This document shows positions 38,470 through 50,382 of a stretch of 64,000 nucleotides of DNA, in pieces (position 1 is the stretch's first letter; each line of letters begins with the position of its first letter). The notes beneath the pieces are model-generated. The model saw only the letters and a program-made list of their open reading frames with translations, made no database searches and was not told where the DNA came from. Origin of the DNA: Sclerurus mexicanus (taxonomy: Eukaryota > Chordata > Aves > Passeriformes > Furnariidae). The DNA lies in NCBI GenBank assembly GCA_013396755.1, contig VWZF01004871.1:831424-895423 (forward strand), in the 5' to 3' direction. The position numbers and the translations under genes are program-made.

Positions 38470-41400
38470 CTAATGTTAGCAAAATAAAATTGTGGGAGAA
38501 GAGTTAGTGAGGCTTTATCACCCCATAAAAAATAGGTGAAGTTGAATCTCTGGTGAGGCTAGAAATGTTTTGACCAAAATTTGAAGGCTGCCATCATATT
38601 TTTTATTTCACTCATTACAAGTGGAATAGCTCAGAATGACATTCATACCTTACTTTACACTTCTTCCAAGCAGAATTTGGGTATAAGTTTTAATTTGGCC
38701 TTTTCTGAGCCAATCAGTTATGAGAATTTTTATATTGCTTTATTGCTTAAAAAAATAGTTTGAAAAATGTAGCACTACAATAGCATGCAGGCTAATCCCA
38801 TTTAAATCAGTTTTATCTGCTGTAACTTGAGCAGGATCTGTTACAATTTATGACGGCACCACTGAGAGCTGAGCCTAATCTGTACATTTCATAATTATAC
38901 AAAAATGCTTTCCAACCCTGAGTCCCTGCAACTGCTAGTTCAGGTGATCAATGAAAGGACACTGAAATACAGGGGAATCTCTATAGTTCCACCAGTGCTT
39001 CTCAACATTACTCAATGTTGTCGTATGAATAGGAACTGGAGAGTTCCACACCTTGGATGTGAGCTTGGATGTGAAAGATGAATCTGCATCTCAGTTTTAA
39101 GAGCAGGAAATGTTTTCAGAGTTTTGTGTGAGGCATCACCTTTATACAGAAGTTTCAGTACCATGTTTACTATCTGCAACTCCAGGCTAAGACAGCCAAT
39201 AAGGAGAAGTACATGTATTTTCAGAATGGTAGTTATTAAATGAGAGAACAAAATGATAATTTTTCAGATGGACAGCTTAGATCAAAAAAGTGAACTGCAA
39301 GAACAATCCAGAAACTGGAACAGAAATCTGGATTTTTCTTCCTGTAGATTCACTGGGATCAGGCCAGTATCATTCTGATGTAGCTGGTCTAATGAAATCA
39401 GTACTTTTGAGAACAGAGTGAGAAAATCAACTTTTGAGAAATAGAAAAGACTGAGCTTTGCAGTGAGACAGTGCTAGAGTTGAGCTCTACTGAGTGTGAC
39501 AGAGGATTTTCTTTGACATACACAGAAAGAGCATTAAGGGATCCCTGAGAATCTCTGCATGGTTGTATGAGGGACTGTGGAAAACCACTTTGCTGTTTAG
39601 TCTGTGGTGTTTATTAATTTTTGTAATACATCAATGTTCTTTTTAAAAGGAAGAAAGCTTCTCCCTGAGTAGTCTTTGAAATACTTACACTGCTATCTTA
39701 GAATTACTGTTAGATTATCTCAGGCATATAATTTTACATTTTGTTCCTTTCACTTCTATCTGCTCTCACGCTTTCTGGAGAGTGACTATATGCAGCAAAC
39801 ACTGGCGTTTCAGTGACATTCCTTCTGCATGGCAGCAAGTTGAGATCAGCTTGCAAACATATACAAAAGCTGACCCACCCCTTGGGGTGCATTGCCTTGT
39901 CCCAGGGCTGGCCACTTGCCATGCAATGCCTGTCCATGCTAAGGAGAGGTACACTCTGTGGGAACCAAGACAATAATGTACCCCTTTGAATCGGGCAGTG
40001 GTTTGAGAATGAGGGTAAGTTAGAGAATCCTGATTTTTCAACTGGCTTGAAATGATAGTTCCAGGCTCATTTTCCTCTTGCATAACCGGAAAACAAATTT
40101 TGACACTTAGAGCAAACCAACTTTGTTCTTAGACCTCAGTAGTTTGTTCTGGGGGTAGGGGGGCAAACAGTGCTTGGTATTTCCCAAGCAGACTGACCTA
40201 GCCACAAAATCACTTTCAGATCTTTAACCTAAAAATGTGCATTCCATTGAAAGATTTACTTTAAAAAACAAAAAAGGGATATAAATGTTTGAGTCTTTTT
40301 GTGCCTTCTGGAACTTCATGCCAATACTGATCCCTCGCTTTGACAAAGCATAACCAGTTATGGAGTGGGTTACTGAGGTAAGAACTGTTTTGTCTGCCTG
40401 ACAACCAGCATGAAATTAGAAAATAGACAGTATTTCAATTCTATGCATTTAGGGTTGGTTTTTTTTTTTAACAAAAACGTGTTTCAAGTAGTATGCACCA
40501 AAGGTGAAAAGTTCTAGGTCTTTCCTTGGTCATACAACCATACAAAAGAGAAGGAATGCACCTCCAACATTGCCTGTTGAAAAAATTGAAGTGAAAACAT
40601 ATGTTTGTCTTCATAATAATGGATGTTAATATACATGGATATTAATATCCACACTGTGGCTTAATTAACAATTTTATTCAATTAAGCTCAGAAATATGAG
40701 GTTGCATTTCAGTGCCTGAAACAAGGAGGTGATGCACCAATTTGACCAATGTCAAATAATGGTGGTTAAAAATTAAATATCCACTTTATACATTAACCAC
40801 ACAATAGGTATACTATGTTTATATGACTATACAGTATTTATATTACAAAACGTGTGAGTTACTTGTTAGTGAAGTGATAACACATCTTAAATCTCATTTC
40901 TCTTTCCACAAAAATGCCAAGACCTCTTACATGCAACTCTTCTGTTGTTATTAAAATACCCCACAGGCAGTCATGAGAACTGGCATGGTAAGTTGTATTA
41001 GTATATTAAAAAGTCAAACTGAAGATCCTAGTTAGGGATGAGAAGATTAAAAAACCAAAGACCTGGTGGGTTGGAACTGGTTCAGGTAATTCCTTCCCTG
41101 TCCACTTTTACCTTCAGCTTTTCCTGTTTGCTTTAGTTACTTAAATGCTATTCTCGCCCTCAAAGCCAATGAGCCTGTTGTGAACTTCTAATGTATTAAT
41201 CCTGCATATTGAGTTTTCCTCTTTCAGAGTAAGTGGTAGATGAGATAAAGGATCTAGTTCCTTTTCCCGTTTACTGTGTTTAATTGCCATTGATTTCCAT
41301 GGCATGTAGAATTCCTGTGATAAATTTTAAAAAATGGTGGATTAACTATCTTGTAGTAACCTGGTAAAAGACTGAAGTGGGTTTAAGATCTGAAATGGCC

Positions 41401-41978
41401 AACCAGAGAAACATGTGCCCAAGTTTTTCTCCATCAATGCATTTAAGTTAAATAAAACATGACTGAGCATTTGTGTGCACGTACAGAAACAAAAAGCTAC
41501 AAAGAATTAATACCAATGCCTATGGCTTGAAAACATGATATATGATTTTTAATATCAGGATACTTAGAAAATCAAGTTAAGATGTACCTACAGAGGTAAA
41601 TTTAACCCTTGCAGTTTTTTATTTTTACACCAGACTCAATTTTCTGAACTGCTCATCCCTGTGTAGGAAATTTCCCCCCTGTGCCTTCCATGCAAACACA
41701 AAAGAAATAGCAAGTGAATTAAATGTTATTTGTCTCTTGAAGTCGTGGCTCACTGTTTTTCCCATTGCACTCAAATCTGAGGTGTCTTTTCTGCACACTT
41801 AAAGGTGAAATTAGCTTAACATTTGCATATTATACTATGAGAATAAACGTTAGAAACATTAAAAAACAAAAGGTCAGAAAAATTCTTAACAAGTTATTAA
41901 TGCTGCACCTGCCTCTTTCTGTGTGCTAACCTAATGGTTTGCAATCCACACCTGCTCACTGCATCACTTGGTTCTCAC

Positions 41979-42035
41979 CTACGTTTCAGAAGACCACTAA
42001 AGTCAAGTTCCCCTGCATCCTCTTGTCCTTCACCG
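41979..42035 (-). CDS. MYBPC1: MYBPC1 exon: M-motif, middle
   Basis: 57 nt, phase 2 to 2, acceptor tctattaataacag, donor gtgaga. Encodes SGEGQEDAGELDFSGLLKR, essentially the same as the mammalian segment. It is a symmetrical small exon, so skipping it would keep the frame. The Ser at the first codon follows the basic KR of the previous exon, a plausible PKA/PKC-type site. Confidence 0.93.
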
Positions 42036-43585
42036 CTGTTATTAATAGAAAGAGATCAAATCTTTGTTTAATACAGGAAGACTTAGACAACACACATCAC
42101 AAACAATCTATGCATCTCATACACTCAACACTTGTCCAGACACACAAGTAATTGTATAAAATCAACACAAACTTGTATCCTTTTTCACATGAATTATGTT
42201 TCTGTAGGCACCTGTGAAAAATAACACAAAGGTTTGTATTGCTTCTTATGCTTCTTTGATGGCAAATTTTTGTAACTGCATACATAAATTTGCCAAGGTT
42301 TGTGTTAGATTTCAGTAACACAAACAAATGTGAGCTAGTCAACACAGCCGGCTTTGTTTTTCATTTCTGCAGTGAATATGTATAAAAACAAAGGGCTTGT
42401 GCTGATCTTTTGCTATGAATAGAAAACAAAGATTTGCATTGCTGGATGGTGCTTTTAACAATGCATAGCTGTGTCAAATACTGATTGCAGAGCACTACAC
42501 TTTAGATTTAACCTTTCTCTAAAGGAAGGGAGAAATCAGTTATACAAAAGAAGAAACAGTATATTGTACATTTTTACAGATAGAATCACAGTTCCATGAA
42601 GGTGCATTTCTTTCTATAATGTGACCTTAAACAGGATTACCTTATCATACAGCACATATAGACAAAAGAAACACCCTTAATATTTGTAAGAAGGGCAAAA
42701 TACTGCAAATCTTAACGGAAATTATGTCAATATTTCATCCAGATTTTGCATGTGAGCTATTAGTTAGAAAATCAGAAAATATTCAAATATCTTTGTCCGC
42801 TTGGGCAGAGCTGCTATTGCAGGGTTTTTTAAATGTGCTAAAGAAAGGAGTGCACCTTTAATGTAATATCTTTTGCATTTTCTCTTTAAACTAGCCCCCT
42901 CTAAATAACAGCAGGTACTTCTGAATCACAGATTTACTTGTAAATTAACAAACTGCATTCATTTTCTGTTTATAAAACAGTTTCATTCTGAATATTCTAT
43001 ATCTTTATATATTTAATCATATAGAGATGACATCTATATTGGTTAGAGTAGCTGTTTTATCAGAAAAGTAACAAAACTTAAAACACAATGCTTTATCTGA
43101 CATTCTCTGTATTTTTTTTTCTTAACGATGGCCTTTATTGTTTACTGTACTATAACATTAAGACAGATCCTGTCTTCTTGAAATCAATGTGAATTTTCTC
43201 TCTGCTTTAAATTGGTACAAGATTGGGACCAGGAACTTTCATATTGTAGCTGACAGCTTTCAGGAAACATGCAGTAGAAGATTTTAGGGCATGAAAGTAC
43301 ATTTTTTAAAACCACTAAAGAAACATACATTTAATTGCCTTAAACATTCAATCTTTCCTTAAAGCAATGGCACTGTAATTTCACAGTATTTAATGTCATA
43401 TGTACTATCTATGTGATGTAGCTATTTCATTCTGCCAATACCAACTACCCTAAATTCCACTTCTTAAATCTGTATTTACAAAAAACATTTTTTCAAGTAC
43501 TCGATACAATTGTCTGATGCAAGTTCTGTTCATGCTACCAGTATCCATAACTGAGGAGCTTCATGGCATCACTGTTTGAAGTTAC

Positions 43586-43637
43586 CTTCTTTTGAAAGCA
43601 GATCTGATGTCAATGGATGGAGCAGCTTGGGAAGATT
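43586..43637 (-). CDS. MYBPC1: MYBPC1 exon: start of M-motif
   Basis: 52 nt, phase 1 to 2, acceptor ccattatttcatag, donor gtaact. Encodes ESSQAAPSIDIRSAFKR, matching the human STGTTPNIDIRSAFKR segment between C1 and C2. The M-motif is the regulatory linker that binds myosin S2 and is phosphorylated in several paralogues. The IDIRSAFKR core is unchanged. The preceding residues differ. Confidence 0.92.
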
Positions 43638-44429
43638 CTATGAAATAATGGTAATTCAAGAATTAAAAACATAATTTGAAATTCATGTAATTTATGTAAT
43701 CAGTCTAATTGGGAATATGAAATTTGTTCGGTTTCCTGCTAAGTGACCTGAGTTTGTGCTTCCCCTTGAAGTTCTGATTAGGACATTATGTTCTGATAAA
43801 AGCAAAGATGCTCAGTGCTAAGCTAAGTGCAATGAATGCATTTCTTTAACCTACTTTCTGCCGTTCTGTATAGGAGGTGTTTCTCTGATGATTCTCTTCA
43901 TCCCCCTTTCTATCTTATACACAGACTTTTTTGCCTTTCCATTTCCTATGCTTTCTCTCCTGCTTGCATCTTGCACTTTCTCTGTATGCTCATCATCAAA
44001 GGAAAGAGAGTTTCCTCTATAGCTGCAGACTCACATTGATTCCCAGTTCAAGGAGGACTTCTCCTTGTGTGAATTACCCACTTGTGCCTGCCTGAATCAG
44101 ATTAAATGGTTCTGATCCACAGCCAGTTGATGGGTGCAGCCAGGCTGGCCCCTGCCTTGTTGCCCTCTGCATACACACACACACAGGTAGCTGTGCCCCT
44201 TGGGCTGTCAGGCAGACATCAAATGTCTTATGGGACAGAGCCTGATGTGAACTCAGTATTAGTTTTACCTGCCAGCTTTTCTAATTTTTGGACAAATGTC
44301 CCAAGTGCTATCTATGCTTATGTTCATTTAAACAAAAGATTACAGACACTTAAGAAAATTCTCTGAGCTCTATGGTAATTTTAAGCATTACTTCATTTAA
44401 AGGTTCTGAACAAAATGAAGTGGCATTTG

Positions 44430-44697
44430 AAAGAGAGAAATAAAGAAAGGAAGAAAGAAAAGGAAGAAAAGAAAGGAAGAAAAAGAGAGGGAAGGAAGGA
44501 AGGACGGAAGGAGAGAAAGGAAGAGGGAGCAAACGATGTTTATANNNNNNNNNNNNNNNNNNNNNNNNNNNNNNNNNNNNNNNNNNNNNNNNNNNNNNNN
44601 NNNNNNNNNNNNNNNNNNNNNNAGGAAGGAAGGAAGGAAGGAAGGAAGGAAGGAAGGACGGAAGGAGAGAAAGGAAGAGCGAGCAAGAGATCTTTAT
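44430..44697 (+). repeat. GGAA-type purine tract with assembly gap
   Basis: Imperfect (GAAA/GGAA)n repeat interrupted by 78 N at 44545-44622. The same 40-bp-scale segment (ggacggaaggagagaaagga agag, then a gagcaa...tttata end) occurs on both sides of the gap, at about 44502-44544 and 44655-44697. The locus is therefore a tandem duplication whose true length is unknown. In the MYBPC1 transcript it is a long TTCC polypyrimidine run beginning about 30 nt after the donor of exon 44728-44845. Confidence 0.95.
44545..44622. other. assembly gap (78 N)
   Basis: Run of N inside the GGAA repeat. Open frames through it are meaningless. Confidence 1.
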
Positions 44698-44727
44698 AAA
44701 GCTTTACAGACATGAGTGGAACCTTAC

Positions 44728-44845
44728 CAGTGACTTCAAGGTCAAAAGAGCAGCTATCAAACTTGTCCTTGTAAGATACTTCACAGCGATAGTTCCCTGC
44801 ATAGTTTTCCTTAGCTTTGATGATATGCATCTCAAATGTGTGAAT
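44728..44845 (-). CDS. MYBPC1: MYBPC1 exon: C1 Ig domain, end
   Basis: 118 nt, phase 0 to 1, acceptor ttgatttttag, donor gtaagg. Encodes IHTFEMHIIKAKENYAGNY followed by RCEVSYKDKFDSCSFDLEVT. The NYAGNYRC run is the F-strand Tyr-corner/Cys motif. A (GGAA)n tract with an assembly gap ends about 30 nt past its donor (transcript sense: polypyrimidine). Confidence 0.96.
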
Positions 44846-45199
44846 CTAAAAATCAAACATAATTGTTCATTAATGTGGGAGATACATTTGCACAAAGCAC
44901 AAGTTAAAAATTAGTCTTTCAGATCTAACCAGAAGGAAGGAATAACCCAAATAATGGGTTCTGAAAAGAATCTGGAATCCAGAAATGGCAACAGAAAACT
45001 CTGATTTCCCCACCATGATTTGTCCTGCACTGGGAGAACAGAAAAGCCTGCTTCTGTGCAGGGTCAGAGACCATCCCTGAAATCTATGGGAAGCCAGGGT
45101 TAGAATCCACTGCTCTTGAATTTCTACCTTTTGTCTTAACCTAATCTTTAAGCTCTCTTTGGAGCTTCACCCCCATAAGAAGGAAAAGCAAAGCCATAC

Positions 45200-45348
45200 C
45201 TTAGTGTGACGCTCAAATGACTCTTTCAGCTGCAGATGCTTCCCTGCTTTACTGGCCAGGTCCATCCATTTTCCTTTAAACCATTTAACATTTGGCTTTC
45301 GGAGAAGGTCTTTGGCTTCTACTTTGGCTATAAATGTAATATTCCCAC
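45200..45348 (-). CDS. MYBPC1: MYBPC1 exon: C1 Ig domain, central part
   Basis: 149 nt, phase 1 to 0, acceptor ctttttaaaag, donor gtatgg. Encodes GGNITFIAKVEAKDLLRKP, then VKWFKGKWMDLASKAGKHLQ and the ESFERHTK end. This contains the core Trp of the Ig C strand and the strongly conserved KGKWMDLASKAGKH segment. C1 contacts actin and the myosin S2/RLC region in the family. Confidence 0.96.
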
Positions 45349-46749
45349 CTTTTAAAAAGAGGAGAGAATAATGCAGCTGTTGAGGAACCTGTGGGTGGTC
45401 AGTTACGTCTGTACAAGTTTCTTTCAATACTGCTCCATTCAGTCTCCTTGTGCTCTGCCACAACAGTTAGTTGGAGTCACACAGACTATGAAAGTACTGC
45501 AGTGATACAGACATTAATGATTCTGGATCTGAAAGCCTTCTGTTCATGTCAGTGTGGAACTTGAGACACTGAGAAGTAGGATAGTTTGAGGCAAAACTCC
45601 ATGTCCTCATGGGTGAATTCTTCCTAATATTTGAATTTTCTTGCTCAAAAGAAGCTCGGGTGTTCCTAGGCTATCATGCAGCTGCAACATAGACAAACTC
45701 CAGTCTGAAAAAGGAAGTCTGGAGCATTTTTATCATTAATTCTTTAAGCTGAGAAGGGAGAGGAAAGAGTCTTCTCTAAATAATGAACTGGGAATAGTAG
45801 AAGTTATCTCAGTTTTCAGAAGACCACTTCACAGCCCCTGCTGAGTTTCCATCCTAACATTCATTCATAGGGGAATACAACCAACTCCTTATGTTTATTT
45901 TCCAAATAAATCCTCCCCAAATACCCTTTTCTACTCAGAAACAGAAAAATAATAGGCATTAATTAAAAACAAGAAATCCCAACATCTATCCACATCTTTG
46001 TACGTCCAGTGAAATAATAGGTGTGTTAAGTAGCCTGTACTGAACTTATCACCATTCCTGCTACTCTGCTTAGGGAGCAGCTCCCTGACCATGGTGGCAT
46101 GGCTCAGGAGTGCAGTTTGGAAGTGAACCTCCTGACTGTCCCCATTGACTGTACTCTGGTTCACAACACAGAAATTCCTCACAGTGCTTGAACTGGATTC
46201 CTCTGGGGTGACAGAGGAATTAAAACCAAAGATGTGTTCTGGGAGTGCTCCAACTGCTAATATGTATGTAGATCACTGGACTAAACCAAAGCTAGTCCAG
46301 AGCAGATCCCCCAAAATGGTTACAATGGGCAGCAGCTCCTATTAGGCTACTTGCTGATTTATGCAGAGCTGTAGGGTCGAAAAGTTGACCTGGAAATCTC
46401 TAAGGTATGCTGCAGATCTTTGGGAAGATCTTTGTTGCATATCCATAACAGTACAGCCAACAGGGTCACAGTAACCAGCTCTCTTATCCAGAAACTATAC
46501 CTCTTACCATTCTGCTCAGTAAACTGTTAGATTTTTGAGCTTGTCTTGAAATAAACAATTGGTGTTTGCTTCTCTCCATACAGTCCTTTTTGCCTTCAGA
46601 GTGGAGTTCACATCCAGCTAAAACCAGTGGCAGTACTTGCAGCTGAGGGCAGAAGTTGAGTGTCACAGGAACTGCACATACTGTTCCCAGCTCTGCCTCA
46701 ACATCTGTCTCTCTGGGAGTGGCTTTTCATGTTGTTTCTAAGCACTTAC

Positions 46750-46854
46750 CAACGCTCACTGTACCGCTCTGAGGTTTCTCGACGAATAGAGTGGATCTTT
46801 GGGAGTCATCTCGTTTTTCTGACTCTTCTGGAGCTCCTTCTCCAAGAGACCATA
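46750..46854 (-). CDS. MYBPC1: MYBPC1 exon: end of N-terminal extension and start of C1
   Basis: 105 nt, phase 1 to 1, acceptor ttctctacatctcag, donor gtaagt. It begins VWSLGEGAPEESEKRDD, matching the DWTLVETPPGEE-like linker I recall for the human protein, and ends with LFVEKPQSGTVSVG, the first strand of the C1 Ig domain. A new acidic/basic run (EESEKRDDSQR) sits between the two parts. Confidence 0.93.
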
Positions 46855-48223
46855 CTGAGATGTAGAGAAAGGGGGGAATATCAATCATCTGAGTGTTTTT
46901 TACTCCCACCAAAGCACACTTACCTGAACTCACTAAACTCTAGCCCTATCACCTCTCTCCTCAGGTGTCCTGAAAGGTATGTAAGTTTTTGTTCACACTG
47001 ACATCCATTGCTTGGCTGTCACATTGTGTACAGCTCCTTCAAGAGCGCTACCTCTGTGCTGAGAGAAAATGAAACTATCAGGGGGGAAGAGAGGGGAACC
47101 TCATCAGCCAAGATGGGTACTGAGCAACTTGAGCATTCAACCATGAGTGCTTTACAGAGGAGATGCACAAAGGTCAGCTCTTTGTTTTTCAGAATAGATG
47201 GAGGTTCTGAAAAAGCAAACAGCTACAAGCACAAGAAAACCACATATGATGCATTGTTTCAGTGTGTCTCCCTCAAAACAAACTAAGTCAATTGTACAAG
47301 CTGGTTCTTCCTCTTTGTCTGCAAAATAGGGCAGGTATGAAGCTTAGTTCTGAACTTTGTTCTCTTCTACTATGTCTTCAAGCAAGAATACTCTCTATTT
47401 TAAGTAAAATTCTTTGTATCTTTCAGCTCTAAGTCTTTAAGCAGAATTCACTCTCCCTGTCCCTTCCTTTGATCTCTGTTGCAGATGGAACCTGAGGTAT
47501 CATTCTCACCTTTGGCCCCTCTTTCAATGTAAAAGATGCTATCAGGTGTGTTAAGCAGATGTTGTTCAATGTTTATGGGAAGCTTATGTGTTTTACCACC
47601 CGCTTGGCAATTGTGGCGCTGAGTTCACAGATCACATCTTTGGCACTCAGCCTTCGGTTCTCCATGTCCTGAACTGAACTTTGCAATTAACACAGGCTAT
47701 CTGTCACTTTCAAATCAGAGCTGCATCTCCCTCGTTTCCCTCATACATTTGGTTGTTTCAGAAGTGAAGGTAGCTTTTTATAGTTTATATATAATGCTCT
47801 TTCAGTTTTGGTTTCATGACTAGCATAAATAAGGAATCAGTCACACAACACTTCCCACTTAGTCAAACCCTGGTCTTCAGATTAAAAGGTCCTTTTCCCG
47901 CTCAGTAAATTTTGTAGAAACTCATTGCCAGAAGTCAGAATTGTCTTTCTGTTATACAGAAATTACTGCTCTGGGAACCTTTTTAACTTATGAAAATTTC
48001 CATAGTTCATAAATGCAACACAACTCATGACAACCATGGGGAAAATGTAACCAAACTGGTTTTATTATCCTAAAGTCTATTAGGAATTTTAAAAATATAT
48101 AGAAATTCTAGATAGCTTTGCTATAAAATCTTTTGTCTTTCAGTCCTTCAGTCAGTTGTGGGTGGTGTGCCTAACACCTCTCTATATGTCTGCTTGTACA
48201 ATATTTCTCACAGGTAGAGACAT

Positions 48224-48360
48224 GTATATACACACATGTATATACACTTATGAAAACATAGATACACATATATGAAAACATAGGTACACATATAGGAAAT
48301 CACATACACAGACATAAATGAATACAAATATATATAGATACGTATCTATATATAGTCTCT
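48224..48360. repeat. TA/CA-rich low-complexity repeat
   Basis: Includes alternating acatgtatatacac units and two near copies of atgaaaacatagatacacat, ending in the near-palindrome tatatatagatacgtatcta tatata. Confidence 0.7.
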
Positions 48361-48985
48361 CTACAATCTAAATGTTTAGATTATGCCAGTATTACATGGT
48401 ATTACATGGTATTATATGAAAACAATGTAAAGGAAATTATATGGAAACAAGTGAAGGTTACTGGTGGGAACAGAATGAGGTGATGATGCTCAGTATAGGA
48501 CCTGGTTACGTGCAGTAATGAACCTAACATGCAAATGGAAAAAGGATATTAATAAATGGAAAAGAATATTAATGGGTGGAAAAAGCTTACATAGAGACAT
48601 TAATTTGGTACTACATAAAAGAACACCTAAATATTATCATCACCTTTAGATATTAACATTTTCCTAATTATTAAACAAACAGAACAGAAGGTGGGTTTAA
48701 CGCTGGCTGAAGGGGCTGGCATAGGTGGCTATGCCAGGTCTTTAACCATGGTTGAAGTACCTGCTACTCAATTTGTTCCAGAGGCTGCAAATCCTGAAAC
48801 CACAAAAGTGGGTGTAGTATGCGTTACCTGCCAGGGTAGGAAGAAAGAGGTTATGATTTTGCTAAGTTTTCCCCACAGTCCTTTGAGATGTGAGCAGAAG
48901 CCATTCTCTTACAGTCTCCTGGGACCCGTGCCTGGGATTCGGGTAAGCCACTGTCACCCTGCAGGCTGAGGAGGAATGGAACAGC

Positions 48986-49042
48986 TATGTATCTATCTAT
49001 ACAAAAGTAGATATAGATAGATAGGTATGTATGTATGTGTAA
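48986..49042. repeat. TAGA/GTAT microsatellite with hairpin potential
   Basis: gtatctatctatac is followed by gtagatatagatagatag, its near reverse complement, and then (GTAT)n. The two halves could pair as a stem. Confidence 0.75.
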
Positions 49043-49251
49043 AATACTGGTACATGTCCTGTCCTGTGCAGAAGGGCCTTCTCTCACTCCTGACTTAGCT
49101 GCTAGAAACCTACTCGTTCTGAACAGTTATAGTTTGCTACTGTCTAAACAATAAAAATAAAATAAAGTATTATCTCTAAGAAATAAAGTATAAATAATAT
49201 TTTTATTATGTAATTTTGGAGTCTTTCATCGTGTTTTTCAGGAGGTCTCAC

Positions 49252-49287
49252 CTGAATCTTTTCTTTCCGCTGGCTTAGACATCCCAT
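49252..49287 (-). CDS. MYBPC1: MYBPC1 N-terminal microexon 5 (36 nt)
   Basis: Acceptor ctcttccctttcag, donor gtgaga. Phase 1 in and out. Encodes DGMSKPAERKDS. The basic ERKDS tail gives a possible basophilic-kinase Ser, which is inference. Its final G completes the Val codon at the start of the next exon (46750-46854), so the frame runs on cleanly. Confidence 0.75.
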
Positions 49288-49903
49288 CTGAAAGGGAAGA
49301 GCAGTTTAGGTGATACCAGCTCAGAGCTCATAGCTAAAGTGACCTCAGGTCATTGAGATTTTAATAACATTGATCCTTCATGATAAATAGACTAAATATT
49401 TGGGACCATATCCATGAGGAACTACTTGAATACCAGAAAAAATGAACTACTGAGAAAAAAAAAACAGAAATCTTCTCCCCTTTTCTCTGGAAAATCCCAA
49501 TTAGTTTAATTCCCATTCAAGATTTCCTTTTTAGTAGTTTGTATTTAGAAGGGTTACATGAGGCTGGTGTTTTTTCCATGATTTGTGTAGCTCCAGGTAA
49601 CAGATGAATTTATGTTGTTCAATATTTATGTGAGGGACAGTACTTTGAATTATTTAAATAGTCTATTTATTTATCTGGAATTGCTTTCAGATCTACTAAC
49701 CAAGATTTTATCTTCCACTGGTAGAAGTTCTACTGAAGACCTCAAGACAGGACTGGAAAGCGACTTATCTGGTATAAAAGTCTTGTACCTCTGAACAGAG
49801 ATTAGTATAATGTAGGGCACTTCAAAAAACTTCTTCTCTAAGTAGTGTGTTTTGAGTTCAGTCCAATGTTTTGGACTCATTCGTCATTAATAGTCAAAAG
49901 AAA

Positions 49904-49922
49904 AATACATACATACATACAC
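49904..49922. repeat. (CATA)n microsatellite
   Basis: aatacatacatacatacaca, about four repeat units, only some 27 bp from the donor of microexon 4. Confidence 0.8.
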
Positions 49923-49948
49923 ACTCAAAGCACTATCACAGTCCTAAC

Positions 49949-49984
49949 CTGCTGGTGGAGTACTAACTGAAGGGTCATCTTCAT
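49949..49984 (-). CDS. MYBPC1: MYBPC1 N-terminal microexon 4 (36 nt)
   Basis: Acceptor cttttcacag, weak donor gttagg. Phase 1 in and out. Encodes DEDDPSVSTPPA, an acidic cluster followed by Ser/Thr-Pro. Inclusion would add strong negative charge before the C1 domain. The symmetrical phase and weak donor fit a cassette exon. Confidence 0.75.
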
Positions 49985-50349
49985 CTGTGAAAAGAAATAC
50001 AAATAAAAAAGTACATAAAGAAACTGAAAGCACAGACGATCATCTGCTTTAAAACGACTATGTGAAAATGTAAAACCTGCAAAAGAAAGGGAAAGAAATC
50101 ACAATACTCATAAACATTCACAATGGAAGCTTCAAACTGATGAGGAAAGCTTTGCATAATTCAGTAGCTGAAATGGTGAACCTTAATGTTTCAAGCAAGT
50201 AAAAGAAAAATGAGATGAGGACGGTGATCTATTATTAAATCATGAGTTTATATGAAAGCTGTGGAATGATTCTGTGTGTTAGAGATGTAATCCACAGTAA
50301 ATACAAAAGAAAAAGCCACAATGAAATGAAGGTCAATCACATATCTAAC

Positions 50350-50382
50350 CTGAGGAAGATGCCATTTCTCTGGTGACCGTGT
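50350..50382 (-). CDS. MYBPC1: MYBPC1 N-terminal microexon 3 (33 nt)
   Basis: Acceptor gttttaattgcag, weak donor gttaga. Phase 1 in and out. It encodes DTVTREMASSS when joined to the G of microexon 2. The Thr-Arg and the triple Ser make it a candidate phosphorylation segment, which is inference only. I do not recall a direct mammalian counterpart. It may be a cassette exon that is absent from many transcripts. Confidence 0.7.

Larger units (their letters stand above)
34712..43585 (-). other. introns around the C2 and M-motif exons
   Basis: Introns 34712-36266, 36400-38302, 38470-41978 and 42036-43585. They contain a (GTAT)n at about 37726-37740 and short A/T runs. No further exon or gene was identified. 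Confidence 0.55.
46855..49251 (-). other. intron between microexon 5 and the C1-start exon
   Basis: About 2.4 kb. It contains a TA/CA-rich stretch with a loosely repeated atgaaaacataggtacacat unit at about 48224-48360. A plus-strand frame at 48691-48969 is protein-like in composition but has no recognisable homology. Confidence 0.55.

Noticed and set aside
44415..44699. Open frames on both strands through the GGAA tract
   Set aside because: They run through 78 N and simple repeat; only the minus-strand part within 44728-44845 is coding.
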